Positions 1-6,794 of a DNA stretch of 13,531 nt are shown here, piece after piece. The stretch's first letter is position 1. Each line of letters starts with the position of its first letter. Below the pieces are notes generated by a model. The model saw nothing but the letters and a program-made list of their open reading frames with translations, had not been told where the DNA came from and did not search any database. The DNA comes from CAZFJG01 sp964410915. GTDB taxonomy: Bacteria; Synergistota; Synergistia; Synergistales; JAFGMB01. The stretch covers positions 1 through 13,531 of the forward strand of contig CAYPIU010000045.1 of the NCBI GenBank assembly GCA_964410915.1, read 5' to 3'. A program made the position numbers and the translations under genes.

Positions 1-30
1 CCTGAAAGATATGAAAATTTCAGACCGGGA

Positions 31-53
31 ATTATCTTTTCGTGTAAGATAAT
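31..53. promoter_or_regulatory. 8-bp inverted repeat upstream of the M20 amidohydrolase
   Basis: ATTATCTT (31-38) and AAGATAAT (46-53) are perfect inverted repeats around a 7-nt spacer, ending 10 nt before the Shine-Dalgarno site of the next gene. It could be an operator or a small leader hairpin. No convincing -35/-10 pair is visible in the 70 nt before the gene, so the promoter may lie upstream of the window. The function is inferred from position only. Confidence 0.3.
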
Positions 54-82
54 AAGATCGATGAAGGAGGGTGTTGCAAAAT

Positions 83-1267
83 ATGTCTGTACAGGACGAA
101 GCAAAGAAAATAGCTGATAATGTGATCAAGTGGCGCAGGACTATCCATGCCAATCCTGAGTTGGGTCTGGAAACTCCAGAGACAGAGAAGTTCATAGCAG
201 AGGCACTTGCCGAGATCGGAGTTGAAGACATTAAAACTGGTGTAGGCGGCCATGGAGTGGTTGCTTATATTGAGGGTAAAAAGAAAGGCAAAACTCTTGC
301 CCTGAGAGCAGATTGTGATGCCCTTCCAGTCAGGGAGGAGACGGGACTGCCTTTTGCTTCCACAAATGGTAATATGCATGCCTGCGGTCATGATGCACAT
401 ACAGCAATGCTCCTTGGTGCAGCAAGGATCCTCCAGGATGGCCGTGATGAGCTTGCAGGCAGGGTACAGCTTATTTTCCAGCCTGCTGAGGAGATAATAA
501 AGGGAGCGACCGCCATGCTGGATGACGGTCTTTTCAGGGAGAACAGACCCGATGCGATCATTGGCCTTCATACCGGGCTTATTTTTGAGGGAGTTAAGAC
601 CGGGCAGATAGGATATAAGGTTGGTCCAATGATGGCTTCGGTAGACCGTTTTAAAATAATTCTCAGGGGGAGGGGATCCCACGGGGCTTATCCTCATCTT
701 GGAGTTGATCCGATCAGTATCGCTGGACAGCTAATAGTTGAGCTTCAGACTATTCTCAGCAGGGAGAAGGATCCTTTACAACCGGCAGTTGTGACGATCG
801 GGAAGATCCAGGGAGGTACAGCGTTCAATATAATCCCTGGAGAATGCAGTCTTGAAGGAACTGTGAGGACTCTGAATCCCGAAGTCAGAGCTTTTGTAGA
901 AAAAAGGATCAGGGAGATATCAGAATCTCTGGCAGAAAGTATGAGGGGTACAGCCGAGGTAGATTATCAAAATGGTCCACCGTCTCTCATCAACGATGAC
1001 GAGATAAATAGAAAGGCAGTTAAAATTGCAAAGGATCTTTTTGGCGAAGATGGAGTAGGGGAAGTTTCTACACCTGTGCTTGGCGGAGAGGACTTTGCTT
1101 ACTACCTCGATGAAGTACCAGGGGCTTTCCTTTTCCACGCTGGGAGCAATCCCGAAAAAGGACAGACATATCCCCATCACAATTCCAGGTTTGATATCGA
1201 TGAGGATACTCTCTGGAGGGGTGCAGCATTTCTGGCAGGTTTTGCCATGAGATGGCAGGAAGTCTAA
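83..1267 (+). CDS. M20D-family amidohydrolase (N-acyl-amino-acid / hippurate hydrolase type)
   Basis: A metal-dependent cytoplasmic amidohydrolase of 394 residues, the usual length for peptidase family M20D. This family cleaves N-acyl or aromatic-acyl amino acids and some dipeptide-like substrates to free amino acids. Visible hallmarks (numbered from the ATG) are LRADCDALP near 74-82, HACGHDAH near 99-106 (candidate ligands C101 and H103), QPAEE with the catalytic and ligand glutamates near 136-137, GLHTG (H163), the dimerisation-domain motif SHGAYPH, GTAFNIIP, GGEDFAYY, and a C-terminal HHNSRF (H366). The strong AAGGAGG at 64-70 lies 12 nt before this ATG; in-frame GTG (71) and TTG (74) lie too close to it to be better starts. 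The LRAD-C-DALP cysteine and GLH-T-G depart slightly from the common LRADMDALP and GLHV. The exact substrate cannot be read from sequence. It sits upstream of an amino-acid-binding protein but is separated from it by a hairpin and a promoter. Confidence 0.93.
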   Translation: MSVQDEAKKIADNVIKWRRTIHANPELGLETPETEKFIAEALAEIGVEDIKTGVGGHGVVAYIEGKKKGKTLALRADCDALPVREETGLPFASTNGNMHACGHDAHTAMLLGAARILQDGRDELAGRVQLIFQPAEEIIKGATAMLDDGLFRENRPDAIIGLHTGLIFEGVKTGQIGYKVGPMMASVDRFKIILRGRGSHGAYPHLGVDPISIAGQLIVELQTILSREKDPLQPAVVTIGKIQGGTAFNIIPGECSLEGTVRTLNPEVRAFVEKRIREISESLAESMRGTAEVDYQNGPPSLINDDEINRKAVKIAKDLFGEDGVGEVSTPVLGGEDFAYYLDEVPGAFLFHAGSNPEKGQTYPHHNSRFDIDEDTLWRGAAFLAGFAMRWQEV

Positions 1268-1316
1268 GCTGAACCTTTTAAGTAAGTATTTTTAATTGAG
1301 ACAGATCATTATCAAT

Positions 1317-1350
1317 TTCCGGGAGAGCCTGAAGACTGGCTCTCCCGGAG
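1317..1350 (+). terminator. GC-rich hairpin downstream of the amidohydrolase
   Basis: CCGGGAGAGCC (1319-1329) pairs perfectly with GGCTCTCCCGG (1338-1348) across an 8-nt loop, and the flanking bases extend the stem to about 12-13 bp. The following sequence (GCTATTTGACG) has only a short T run, so it is a weak or RNA-stabilising terminator rather than a textbook one. It lies about 50 nt after the amidohydrolase stop and just before the next promoter. Confidence 0.65.
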
Positions 1351-1370
1351 CTATTTGACGTACCGGTCAT

Positions 1371-1398
1371 TTGACATCAATGAATAAAAGTGTATAAT
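1371..1398 (+). promoter_or_regulatory. sigma-70-type promoter for the amino-acid-binding protein
   Basis: TTGACA at 1371-1376 and TATAAT at 1393-1398 both match consensus exactly, with a 16-nt spacer. Transcription would begin near 1405, leaving a 5' untranslated region of roughly 65 nt that contains a 7-bp inverted repeat. A consensus promoter fits a highly expressed periplasmic binding protein. Confidence 0.85.
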
Positions 1399-1425
1399 CA
1401 TTGACGAAAATAAACTAATGTCTAT

Positions 1426-1444
1426 TTTGATCACGCAGATCAAA
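1426..1444. promoter_or_regulatory. inverted repeat in the 5' UTR of the binding-protein gene
   Basis: TTTGATC (1426-1432) and GATCAAA (1438-1444) are a perfect 7-bp inverted repeat with a 5-nt spacer, about 27 nt downstream of the -10 box and before the ribosome site. It resembles an operator dyad for a repressor that would block early transcription, or a small RNA hairpin. The half-sites recall FNR halves (TTGAT/ATCAA), but the 7-nt spacing between them, rather than 4, argues against FNR. The regulator is unknown. Confidence 0.4.
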
Positions 1445-1470
1445 CAAATATTTTACTGGGGGTATATTTA

Positions 1471-2223
1471 ATGAAAAAAGTATTATCAACGATCCTGGTG
1501 TTAGCTCTGGTTTTATTTGCGGGAGCTGCTTTTGCGGATTCTGCAATGGATAATGATGTATTGGTTATTGGTACTGAGGGAACTTATCCCCCTTTCGAAT
1601 TTCATGACAAGACCGGGGCTCTTGTAGGATATGACATTGATCTTGTAAATGCGGTGGCAGAAAAAATGGGCAAGGAAGTCAAATGGGTTGATATGGCTTT
1701 TGACGGTCTCATTCCCGCTCTGCTGACCAACAAGATCGACATGGTCGCTGCATGTATGAGCGTTACCTCTGAACGAAGCAAGAAGGTCAATTTTTCCGAA
1801 CCATACATCATAACTTACAGTGCCTTTGTTACACCTTCTGGAAATGATACATTAAATACTCTGGAAGATCTTAAGGGTAAAAAAGTCTCTGTTCAGCTTG
1901 GCACAACTGAGGATCTTTATGTTTCAGAGCTTGAGGGTATAGAAGTCAGGAAATTCAACAAGCTGGACGATGCCGTCCGTGAAGTGACTCTTGACCGCGT
2001 GGATGCTGCTTTTATGGATGAACCTGTGGCAAAAGATTATGTTGGTTCCAAACAGTTTGAAGGAAAGCTTAAAGTTGCTTTCACTGTAGAGATAGAAGGA
2101 GCCCCAAAGGCATTTGCCCTGAACAAGAATGATACTCAGCTTCTTGAGGCTGTCAATAAGGCTTTGATCGAGCTTAAAGAAGAAGGCGCAATTGAAGAAC
2201 TGAACGAAAAATGGGAGCAGTAG
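1471..2223 (+). CDS. amino-acid ABC transporter substrate-binding protein (family 3)
   Basis: A periplasmic solute-binding protein of 250 residues that captures polar or charged amino acids for an ABC importer. The N-terminus is a classic Sec signal (MKK, hydrophobic 5-20, AFA with cleavage after A22); there is no lipobox cysteine. The family 3 (SBP_bac_3) signature is clear: GTEGTYPPFEF at 34-44, GYDIDLVNAVAEKMG at 53-67, FDGLIPALLTNKID at 77-90, and SVTSERSKKVNFSEPY at 97-112. R102 is the expected carboxylate-binding arginine. VQLGTTED follows at 141-148, with FMDEP (D183) near the amino-group pocket. The ribosome site is weak (GGGGGT at 1457-1462), but signal peptide and start agree. Its own promoter precedes it and a strong terminator follows, so it is transcribed alone. 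The matching permease and ATPase genes are not in the window. Ligand identity (Lys/Arg/Gln/Glu/His class) cannot be fixed. Confidence 0.93.
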   Translation: MKKVLSTILVLALVLFAGAAFADSAMDNDVLVIGTEGTYPPFEFHDKTGALVGYDIDLVNAVAEKMGKEVKWVDMAFDGLIPALLTNKIDMVAACMSVTSERSKKVNFSEPYIITYSAFVTPSGNDTLNTLEDLKGKKVSVQLGTTEDLYVSELEGIEVRKFNKLDDAVREVTLDRVDAAFMDEPVAKDYVGSKQFEGKLKVAFTVEIEGAPKAFALNKNDTQLLEAVNKALIELKEEGAIEELNEKWEQ

Positions 2224-2279
2224 ATCTGCAGGTTTTTGCTTCTTGAGTTATATCTTAAGCCGGATTAAATAATAACTAT

Positions 2280-2321
2280 GCACAGGGTGTGGTTAAGTTA
2301 TCCACATCCTGTGCGTTTTTT
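2280..2321 (+). terminator. rho-independent terminator after the binding-protein gene
   Basis: A 13-bp stem, 2280-2292 with 2302-2314, has one G-U pair and a 9-nt loop and is followed by a run of six T residues at 2316-2321. It is about 57 nt after the binding-protein stop. It also lies between this gene and the converging minus-strand gene that ends at 2340. Confidence 0.9.
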
Positions 2322-2339
2322 AAAGAAGATCACCTTTAT

Positions 2340-2738
2340 CTATCCCTTTATTATCTGGATCAGCCTTGGCAAAAGAGCCAGAGACAGGAGAAAAATACCC
2401 CAGAGTTTTCCGTTGAAAATGTTATAGTCTGCAAGAAGATGTTCCCATGAATGACCAATAACGTAGTACCCGAACAGGAATTCGAAACAGATGGTCATAA
2501 AGAACCAGATAATACCCAGCATCCATGACTGGCCTTTTGAAGAGTCAGAAAGATCATTTCCCATTAAAGAATATATAAGGATAAAGATGACAACTATGAC
2601 GAAGAGAGTTCCCAACTGGTGCGCTTTGTGTGAGCCTATTGCAGGTGTGAGAAATCTCTCTCTGAGAATACCGGATAAAATTGCCACAAAAGCGAATAGA
2701 AGCCACATCAACAATCCCTTAAGAAAAAGATCTTCCAT
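2340..2738 (-). CDS. small four-helix membrane protein of unknown function
   Basis: A 132-residue integral membrane protein with about four hydrophobic helices: an N-terminal segment from LLMWLLFAFVAILSG, LGTLFVIVVIFILIYSL, MLGIIWFFMTICFEFLFGYYV, and LWGIFLLSLALLPRL. Polar residues sit between and at the ends of the helices: LRERFLTPAIG...HQLG after helix 1, E in CFEFLFGYY, and W-x-x-LLADYNIFNGKLWG before helix 4. This pattern recurs in an uncharacterised bacterial membrane family that I recognise but cannot name, so no function is assigned. The start at 2738 is preferred because GGGGGA lies 7 nt upstream of it; the in-frame ATG at 2753 has no Shine-Dalgarno site. It follows the TrmO-like gene on the same strand with a 55-nt gap and is probably cotranscribed with it. 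Confidence 0.72.
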   Translation of the reverse strand: MEDLFLKGLLMWLLFAFVAILSGILRERFLTPAIGSHKAHQLGTLFVIVVIFILIYSLMGNDLSDSSKGQSWMLGIIWFFMTICFEFLFGYYVIGHSWEHLLADYNIFNGKLWGIFLLSLALLPRLIQIIKG

Positions 2739-2793
2739 TCGGCAATCCCCCATTTGGAGTTAAATTATCTGGATGAATTGTGAACATAAGGTG

Positions 2794-3285
2794 TTACTTG
2801 AAACGACTGTCAGATCTTTTGTCATCTACCTCACTATGCTTATTTTCAAGCCATCCTGTGCTGTATTTTTCAGCTGTAATATCAAAAAATGGAACAAAAG
2901 GTTTGATATCAAGCAGAGGAGTCCCGTCCATTACGTCAATGTCCTCAACGGTCAGAATATTTTTTTCTATATTTATCAGTCTCACTACTGAAAGACCTAT
3001 CCGGTTAGGCCTACAGGGAGCCCTTGTAGAAAAAAGACCTCTTTCACAGTTGTCCATAAAGGGTTTCACAGTGAGTTTGTAACCGCTATTGCAGTGGAAG
3101 TGGTATATAAGGTAGATATGTGAAAAACCCTCCAGGTCCTTCAATCCTTCTTCATAGCAGGGATCAAGAATGACCTTTCCCCTTATACCTTTAGCTCCTG
3201 GAGGCTGAATGGGCATTCCTTCCCTTTCCTTGAAAGGGGTTTCAATTAAACCTATCGAATTGAAAGTTATATATTCCTGAGTCAT
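2794..3285 (-). CDS. trmO: TsaA/TrmO-like tRNA (t6A37) methyltransferase-family protein
   Basis: A 163-residue, single-domain protein of the TsaA/TrmO (YaeB, UPF0066) beta-barrel family. In E. coli, TrmO uses S-adenosylmethionine to methylate the t6A37 base of certain tRNA-Thr to m6t6A. Family hallmarks are IGLIETPF at 11-18, the RGKVILDPCYEEGLKDLEGFSHIYLIYHFH stretch at 35-64, the diagnostic RGLFSTRAPCRPNRIG at 82-97, and DIDVMDGTPLLDIKPFVPFFD at 115-135. It lacks the extra C-terminal domain of E. coli TrmO and resembles the short versions common in archaea and anaerobes, so the tRNA substrate is inferred. The start at 3285 is chosen because GAGGA lies 6 nt upstream; an ATG at 3300 is in frame but has no ribosome site. 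The last 20 residues are charged and variable. It is probably the first gene of a two-gene minus-strand operon and diverges from the carrier gene. Confidence 0.88.
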   Translation of the reverse strand: MTQEYITFNSIGLIETPFKEREGMPIQPPGAKGIRGKVILDPCYEEGLKDLEGFSHIYLIYHFHCNSGYKLTVKPFMDNCERGLFSTRAPCRPNRIGLSVVRLINIEKNILTVEDIDVMDGTPLLDIKPFVPFFDITAEKYSTGWLENKHSEVDDKRSDSRFK

Positions 3286-3465
3286 ATGATATCCTCGCAT
3301 AAAAATAAATTTTTACATTCAAATGGTAGTTTACCCTGAATCTATGAACAGAGTAAAGTAATATGTTCTGTAAAGCTGCCCTGGCTGTGTTTCCATGAGC
3401 CCTTTCCCACTGATAAAAACTGGGGATAAATATGTATATCGTCGATGATTTAAGTTCAAGTACGA

Positions 3466-3498
3466 TATAATTTCACTCAGGGTTTAAAATAAAGGAGG
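3466..3498 (+). promoter_or_regulatory. -10 box and Shine-Dalgarno site of the carrier operon
   Basis: TATAAT at 3466-3471 is a perfect -10 element, but no good -35 is found 16-18 nt upstream (best TCGATG at 3442-3447), so the promoter may need an activator. The ribosome site AAGGAGG at 3492-3498 is 8 nt from the TTG at 3507. The rest of the 221-nt divergent region (3286-3506) shows no other clear element; I found no convincing promoter for the minus-strand gene. Confidence 0.45.
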
Positions 3499-3506
3499 TT
3501 AAATGT

Positions 3507-4658
3507 TTGGAATATTTCCAGGTCCTTTTCGAGAATGATATCTTTTTAATGAGCCTTGCAGTGGCATCAGGTCTTGTCATAGGCAAAATACGATTCAAAG
3601 GTATTGCTCTTGGTACATCGGGAACTCTTTTTACAGGATTAGCTCTGGGAGTAACTGGTTTTTCAGTGCCATATGAATATTTCACCTGGAATCTTGTTAT
3701 ATTTGTTGTTGCAGTAGGACTTCTGGCATCCGAGGATATTGTCAAGGTAATCAGGCAGTATGGGGTGCGTTTCATCATATTGGGGATTCTTGTAACATCC
3801 ACAGGAGCAGTTCTTACATTATTGCTTGGTAACATCCTTTCTTCTGGAGTTATAGATCCTCTAATGGTAGCAGGTTCATATACAGGTGCGCTTACAAGTT
3901 CTCCCGGTCTGGGCGCAGCCCTTGAAGCAACTGGAGGAGACCCCTCAGTTACCATAGGTTACACCATAGCATATCCCTTCGGTGTAATAGCAGTTGTTCT
4001 TTTTATACAGCTTGTTCCCATTCTTTTCCGTATTGATCCTGACAGGGAAAGATTCGAACTTAAAAGGACTTTTAATTCAGATCCTGATACAGAAAGACCC
4101 GGGGAAGGATCGATGCCTTTTGCGCTTCTGTCGTTCGTCGTATGTATGGTATTTGGTGTGGCCTTCGGGAAATTATCCGTTAACCTTCCTGGTATAGGGG
4201 AGATTTCACTCGGCACAACAGGAGGGGCTCTTATAGTTGCACTGATTTTCGGGGCCTTCGGAAATATTGGTCCCCTGCCAATGAGGATGGATCACAGAAC
4301 TCTTTCTTCATTACGCTCTCTTTCTCTTGCGTATTTTCTGGCTGTAGTGGGGTTGATGGCAGGTCCCCGCGTCATCGAAGCACTCAGCGAGAATGGTTTC
4401 GCAATAATGGCAATAGGTTTTACCGCTGCTTTTGGTGCGGAATTGGCAGGTTTTATCATCGGAAGATATGTTTTCAAAATTAACTGGATCCTTCTTGCTG
4501 GAGCTATCTGTGGCGCAATGACAAGTACGCCTGGGCTTGGTGTGGCAATTGATGCAACAGGAGGGGAAGAATGTGGTGCAGGTTATGGTGCTACCTATCC
4601 TGTTGCGATACTATGCATGGTTATCTTTACAAAAGTAATTGCCAGTGTTTCGAGTTAA
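3507..4658 (+). CDS. AspT/YidE/YbjL-type carrier, compact two-repeat form
   Basis: An inner-membrane transporter of 383 residues with about 10 or more hydrophobic helices in two related halves. Each half carries the family motif: GSYTGALTSSPGLGAALEATGG near 123-144 and GAICGAMTSTPGLGVAIDATGG near 332-353. This is the duplicated permease domain of the AspT/YidE/YbjL family, whose best-known member is an aspartate:alanine exchanger. The long cytoplasmic TrkA-C/RCK region found between the halves of AspT (about 540-560 residues overall) is missing, leaving only a charged linker near 178-202. Translation starts at TTG (3507), 8 nt after AAGGAGG; an ATG at 3503 is out of frame and stops after 11 codons. 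It precedes an M20 carbamoylase-type amidase by 32 nt, which suggests it moves that enzyme's substrate or product. The substrate is unknown. Confidence 0.82.
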   Translation: MEYFQVLFENDIFLMSLAVASGLVIGKIRFKGIALGTSGTLFTGLALGVTGFSVPYEYFTWNLVIFVVAVGLLASEDIVKVIRQYGVRFIILGILVTSTGAVLTLLLGNILSSGVIDPLMVAGSYTGALTSSPGLGAALEATGGDPSVTIGYTIAYPFGVIAVVLFIQLVPILFRIDPDRERFELKRTFNSDPDTERPGEGSMPFALLSFVVCMVFGVAFGKLSVNLPGIGEISLGTTGGALIVALIFGAFGNIGPLPMRMDHRTLSSLRSLSLAYFLAVVGLMAGPRVIEALSENGFAIMAIGFTAAFGAELAGFIIGRYVFKINWILLAGAICGAMTSTPGLGVAIDATGGEECGAGYGATYPVAILCMVIFTKVIASVSS

Positions 4659-4690
4659 ATGGAAATCAGGATCTAAAGGGGGTCAGCCGT

Positions 4691-5929
4691 ATGTATGAGA
4701 CATCCATGGAGCGTATCAAAAGAGAAATTGAGATCATAAGCAAATTTACCGCTACTCCTGGAAATGGAAGAACATGTTTCAGTTACAGTGAAGAAGATAC
4801 TGGGCTGAGAAAATATTTAGTTGAACAGTTTACAAAACTTGGTCTTAATATCAGTTATGATGCAGTTGGAAATATCAGAGCTCGTCTTCCAGGATCAGAT
4901 CCGTCTGCGCTTCCTGTTATGACAGGATCCCACATCGACAGTGTTTTTCAGGGGGGTAATTACGATGGGATCGTTGGTGTGGCAGGTGCTCTTGAGGTTG
5001 TGCGTGTATTTAAGGAGAACAATATTCCTCACACTAATCCTGTAGATATAATCGTTTTTGTTGAAGAAGAAGGTTCAAATTTCGGTTCATGTTGCGAGGG
5101 AAGTAAAACGCTTGTGGGTAAACATGATGTAGAGGATCTAAAAGGCCTCAGGAATGATAGAGGGATCTCAATGTATGAGATGGCAAAGGAATCCGGGTAT
5201 AATCCTGATAAAATTCAGGATTTCACAGTTAAATCTGGAGATTTAAAGGCCATGATAGAAATGCATATAGAACAGAGTGTGATACTTGATAATAGCGATA
5301 TATCTATTGGTATTGTTGAAGCTATAGCGGGTCTGAAACAATACCGCGTGGAGCTTGAGGGTGTGTCCAACCATGCTGGTGCTACACCGATGAATTCAAG
5401 AAAAGATCCTTTGGCGGCAGCTGCAAAGATCATTACAGAATTGGAGGATATTGCGTGTAACAGGGCAGAGTCAACTACTGTTGCCACGGTTGGAAAGATA
5501 AGCTGTGAACCTGATGTCTCCAATGTTATACCTGGAAAAGTTACTTTCACTATGGATATCAGGGATGTCAATAAACAGGGTATAGATTTTACGGTTTCGG
5601 AGATCAGGAAAAAGATCCTTGAGATAGCCGGGGAATATGATCTTGGAGTTATCATTGATCTGCTTGGAGATCAGGAAGTTGTCAGACTTTCCAGTATGGT
5701 CGCAGATAAAATGGAGAAAGTGGCTGAAGAAAGGGGCTTCAAGTATTTAAGGATGAACAGCGGAGCTGTTCATGACGCGGTACTTTTTGCTCCCGTAACC
5801 GAGGCAGGACTGATATTTGTGCCGAGTAAAAATGGCAGAAGCCACGTGGCGGAGGAAGATACGGATATTGAGGATATAAAGATCGGGTGTGATCTTCTTT
5901 TGGGGACGATCCTTGAACTTGTATCGTAG
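4691..5929 (+). CDS. M20 Zn-dependent hydantoinase/carbamoylase-family amidase
   Basis: A cytoplasmic metal-dependent amidase of 412 residues, the usual size for the AllC/HyuC/beta-ureidopropionase group. This group hydrolyses N-carbamoyl amino acids, allantoate or ureido acids to ammonia, CO2 and an amino acid. Visible motifs are GSHIDSV at 79-85 (ligand H81), GGNYDGIVGV at 88-97 (bridging D92), EEEGSNF at 125-131 (E126/E127), EMHIEQ at 190-195 (H192), SNHAGATPM at 227-235, SCEPDVSNVIPG at 271-282, and MNSGAVHDA at 355-363. FVPSKNGRSHVAEE at 376-389 carries H385. The usual SGAGHDA is SGAVHDA and the usual GxSHxPxE is GRSHVAEE here, so subgroup and substrate are uncertain. The start is the ATG at 4691, 8 nt after AAAGGGGG; the frame is open to 4571, but that extension only overlaps the carrier gene. 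It is probably cotranscribed with the upstream carrier. Confidence 0.9.
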   Translation: MYETSMERIKREIEIISKFTATPGNGRTCFSYSEEDTGLRKYLVEQFTKLGLNISYDAVGNIRARLPGSDPSALPVMTGSHIDSVFQGGNYDGIVGVAGALEVVRVFKENNIPHTNPVDIIVFVEEEGSNFGSCCEGSKTLVGKHDVEDLKGLRNDRGISMYEMAKESGYNPDKIQDFTVKSGDLKAMIEMHIEQSVILDNSDISIGIVEAIAGLKQYRVELEGVSNHAGATPMNSRKDPLAAAAKIITELEDIACNRAESTTVATVGKISCEPDVSNVIPGKVTFTMDIRDVNKQGIDFTVSEIRKKILEIAGEYDLGVIIDLLGDQEVVRLSSMVADKMEKVAEERGFKYLRMNSGAVHDAVLFAPVTEAGLIFVPSKNGRSHVAEEDTDIEDIKIGCDLLLGTILELVS

Positions 5930-5970
5930 GTTTTCTAAAGACTTTATATCAGGGACTTCCATCAATAAAA

Positions 5971-5996
5971 AAAGGCGAACCTATAGGTTCGCCTTT
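5971..5996. terminator. shared palindromic terminator between converging genes
   Basis: AAAGGCGAACC (5971-5981) and GGTTCGCCTTT (5986-5996) pair perfectly around TATA, making a 26-nt palindrome. Read on the minus strand, the stem is followed by a run of seven T residues (complement of A5967-A5973), a strong terminator for the cold-shock gene. On the plus strand the T run is short, so it ends the amidase transcript less firmly. Confidence 0.88.
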
Positions 5997-6058
5997 GATA
6001 TCTTCACTTCTGCTGAAATACAGATATATGAGATGCACTCCGGCAGAAAGGAAGCTTC

Positions 6059-6259
6059 TTACACAGGCGTAACGTTAGTAGCCTGGGGCCCTTTCTGACC
6101 GTCTTCGATGTCGAATGTTACTTCCTGTTCCTCTTCAAGGGTCTTAAAACCATCCACATTGATGGCACTGAAATGTACGAAGTAATCCTTGTCGTCTTCT
6201 CCAGTAATAAACCCATAACCCTTTGTGCTATTAAACCACTTGACTGTTCCTTTGTTCAA
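6059..6259 (-). CDS. cold-shock domain protein (CspA family)
   Basis: A 66-residue single cold-shock domain, the standard length for CspA-type proteins, which bind single-stranded RNA and DNA and act as RNA chaperones. It begins NKGTVKWFNSTKGYGFI, with RNP1 as KGYGFI near 14-19 and RNP2 as YFVHFSAI near 27-34, and ends in GPQATNVTPV, as these proteins usually do. The start is TTG at 6259, 9 nt after an AGGAGG. The frame is open upstream to 6367, but that extension has no family similarity and runs through the promoter. It has a near-consensus promoter and a 5' UTR of about 50 nt, much shorter than the roughly 160-nt thermosensing leader of E. coli cspA. A terminator 60 nt downstream suggests a single-gene transcript. 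Confidence 0.95.
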   Translation of the reverse strand: MNKGTVKWFNSTKGYGFITGEDDKDYFVHFSAINVDGFKTLEEEQEVTFDIEDGQKGPQATNVTPV

Positions 6260-6314
6260 AATATGTTTCCTCCTAAATGTGTTTTTTCTATTGCTTAAAT
6301 TTAGCAACTGAGAA

Positions 6315-6343
6315 AGTATAAAGCAGAAACGTGAATTTGTCAA
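6315..6343 (-). promoter_or_regulatory. sigma-70-type promoter for the cold-shock gene
   Basis: On the minus strand, TTGACA (6343-6338) is followed by a 17-nt spacer and TATACT (6320-6315), a near-perfect promoter. Transcription would start near 6308, giving a leader of about 49 nt. The leader contains a short TTGCT/AGCAA inverted repeat around 6290-6308 just after the start site. Confidence 0.85.
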
Positions 6344-6367
6344 AAAATTTCGTAAATCTCTACACAA

Positions 6368-6794
6368 ATCCTGTATGAAGCAATATTAGTCTTAAAAGCA
6401 TAGAAGGTAGTTAATGTTACAGAGCTTATCCATAAACCTTAATTGCCAGCATAATTCAAAAAACATAGAAGTTTATTTTGCCTTTTCTATCCAAACGTTA
6501 ATAAAAACATGGTCATAGATCTTTCCCCTTTAACTGAAAGAATGATCCAAAAGTCCCACTTAAGGTAGTACGCAGGAGGTGGTGAGAAATTATATTTGAA
6601 TTTAGAATATAAACGTAAAACAATACCCCTAGGGTGTTTAATAAAAAAACGTAATTAGTATACTTTTCAGAAATATCATGTCCCTGAATAAGGATATATG
6701 TTATATTTTCCTTAGCTTTGAACGCAATTTTTAAATCTATTGTTATTGTCTTTTTAAACAAAACTCTCAATATTTATCTGGAGGTGCATCTTAT
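6368..6794. other. AT-rich intergenic region before the secretion operon
   Basis: This stretch separates the cold-shock gene from the type I secretion operon and should hold the operon's promoter. I see no convincing gene: an 85-codon minus-strand frame starting at TTG (6770) has no Shine-Dalgarno site and no family likeness. Candidate plus-strand elements are weak: TTGAAC at 6718-6723 with TGTTAT at 6741-6746 (17-nt spacing), and an isolated TATATT at 6702-6707. A 7-bp inverted repeat, TTATATT/AATATAA, spans 6590-6612, and an orphan AGGAGG-like site at 6574-6580 has no ORF worth the name. The Shine-Dalgarno site GGAGGTG at 6780-6786 belongs to the next gene. Confidence 0.5.
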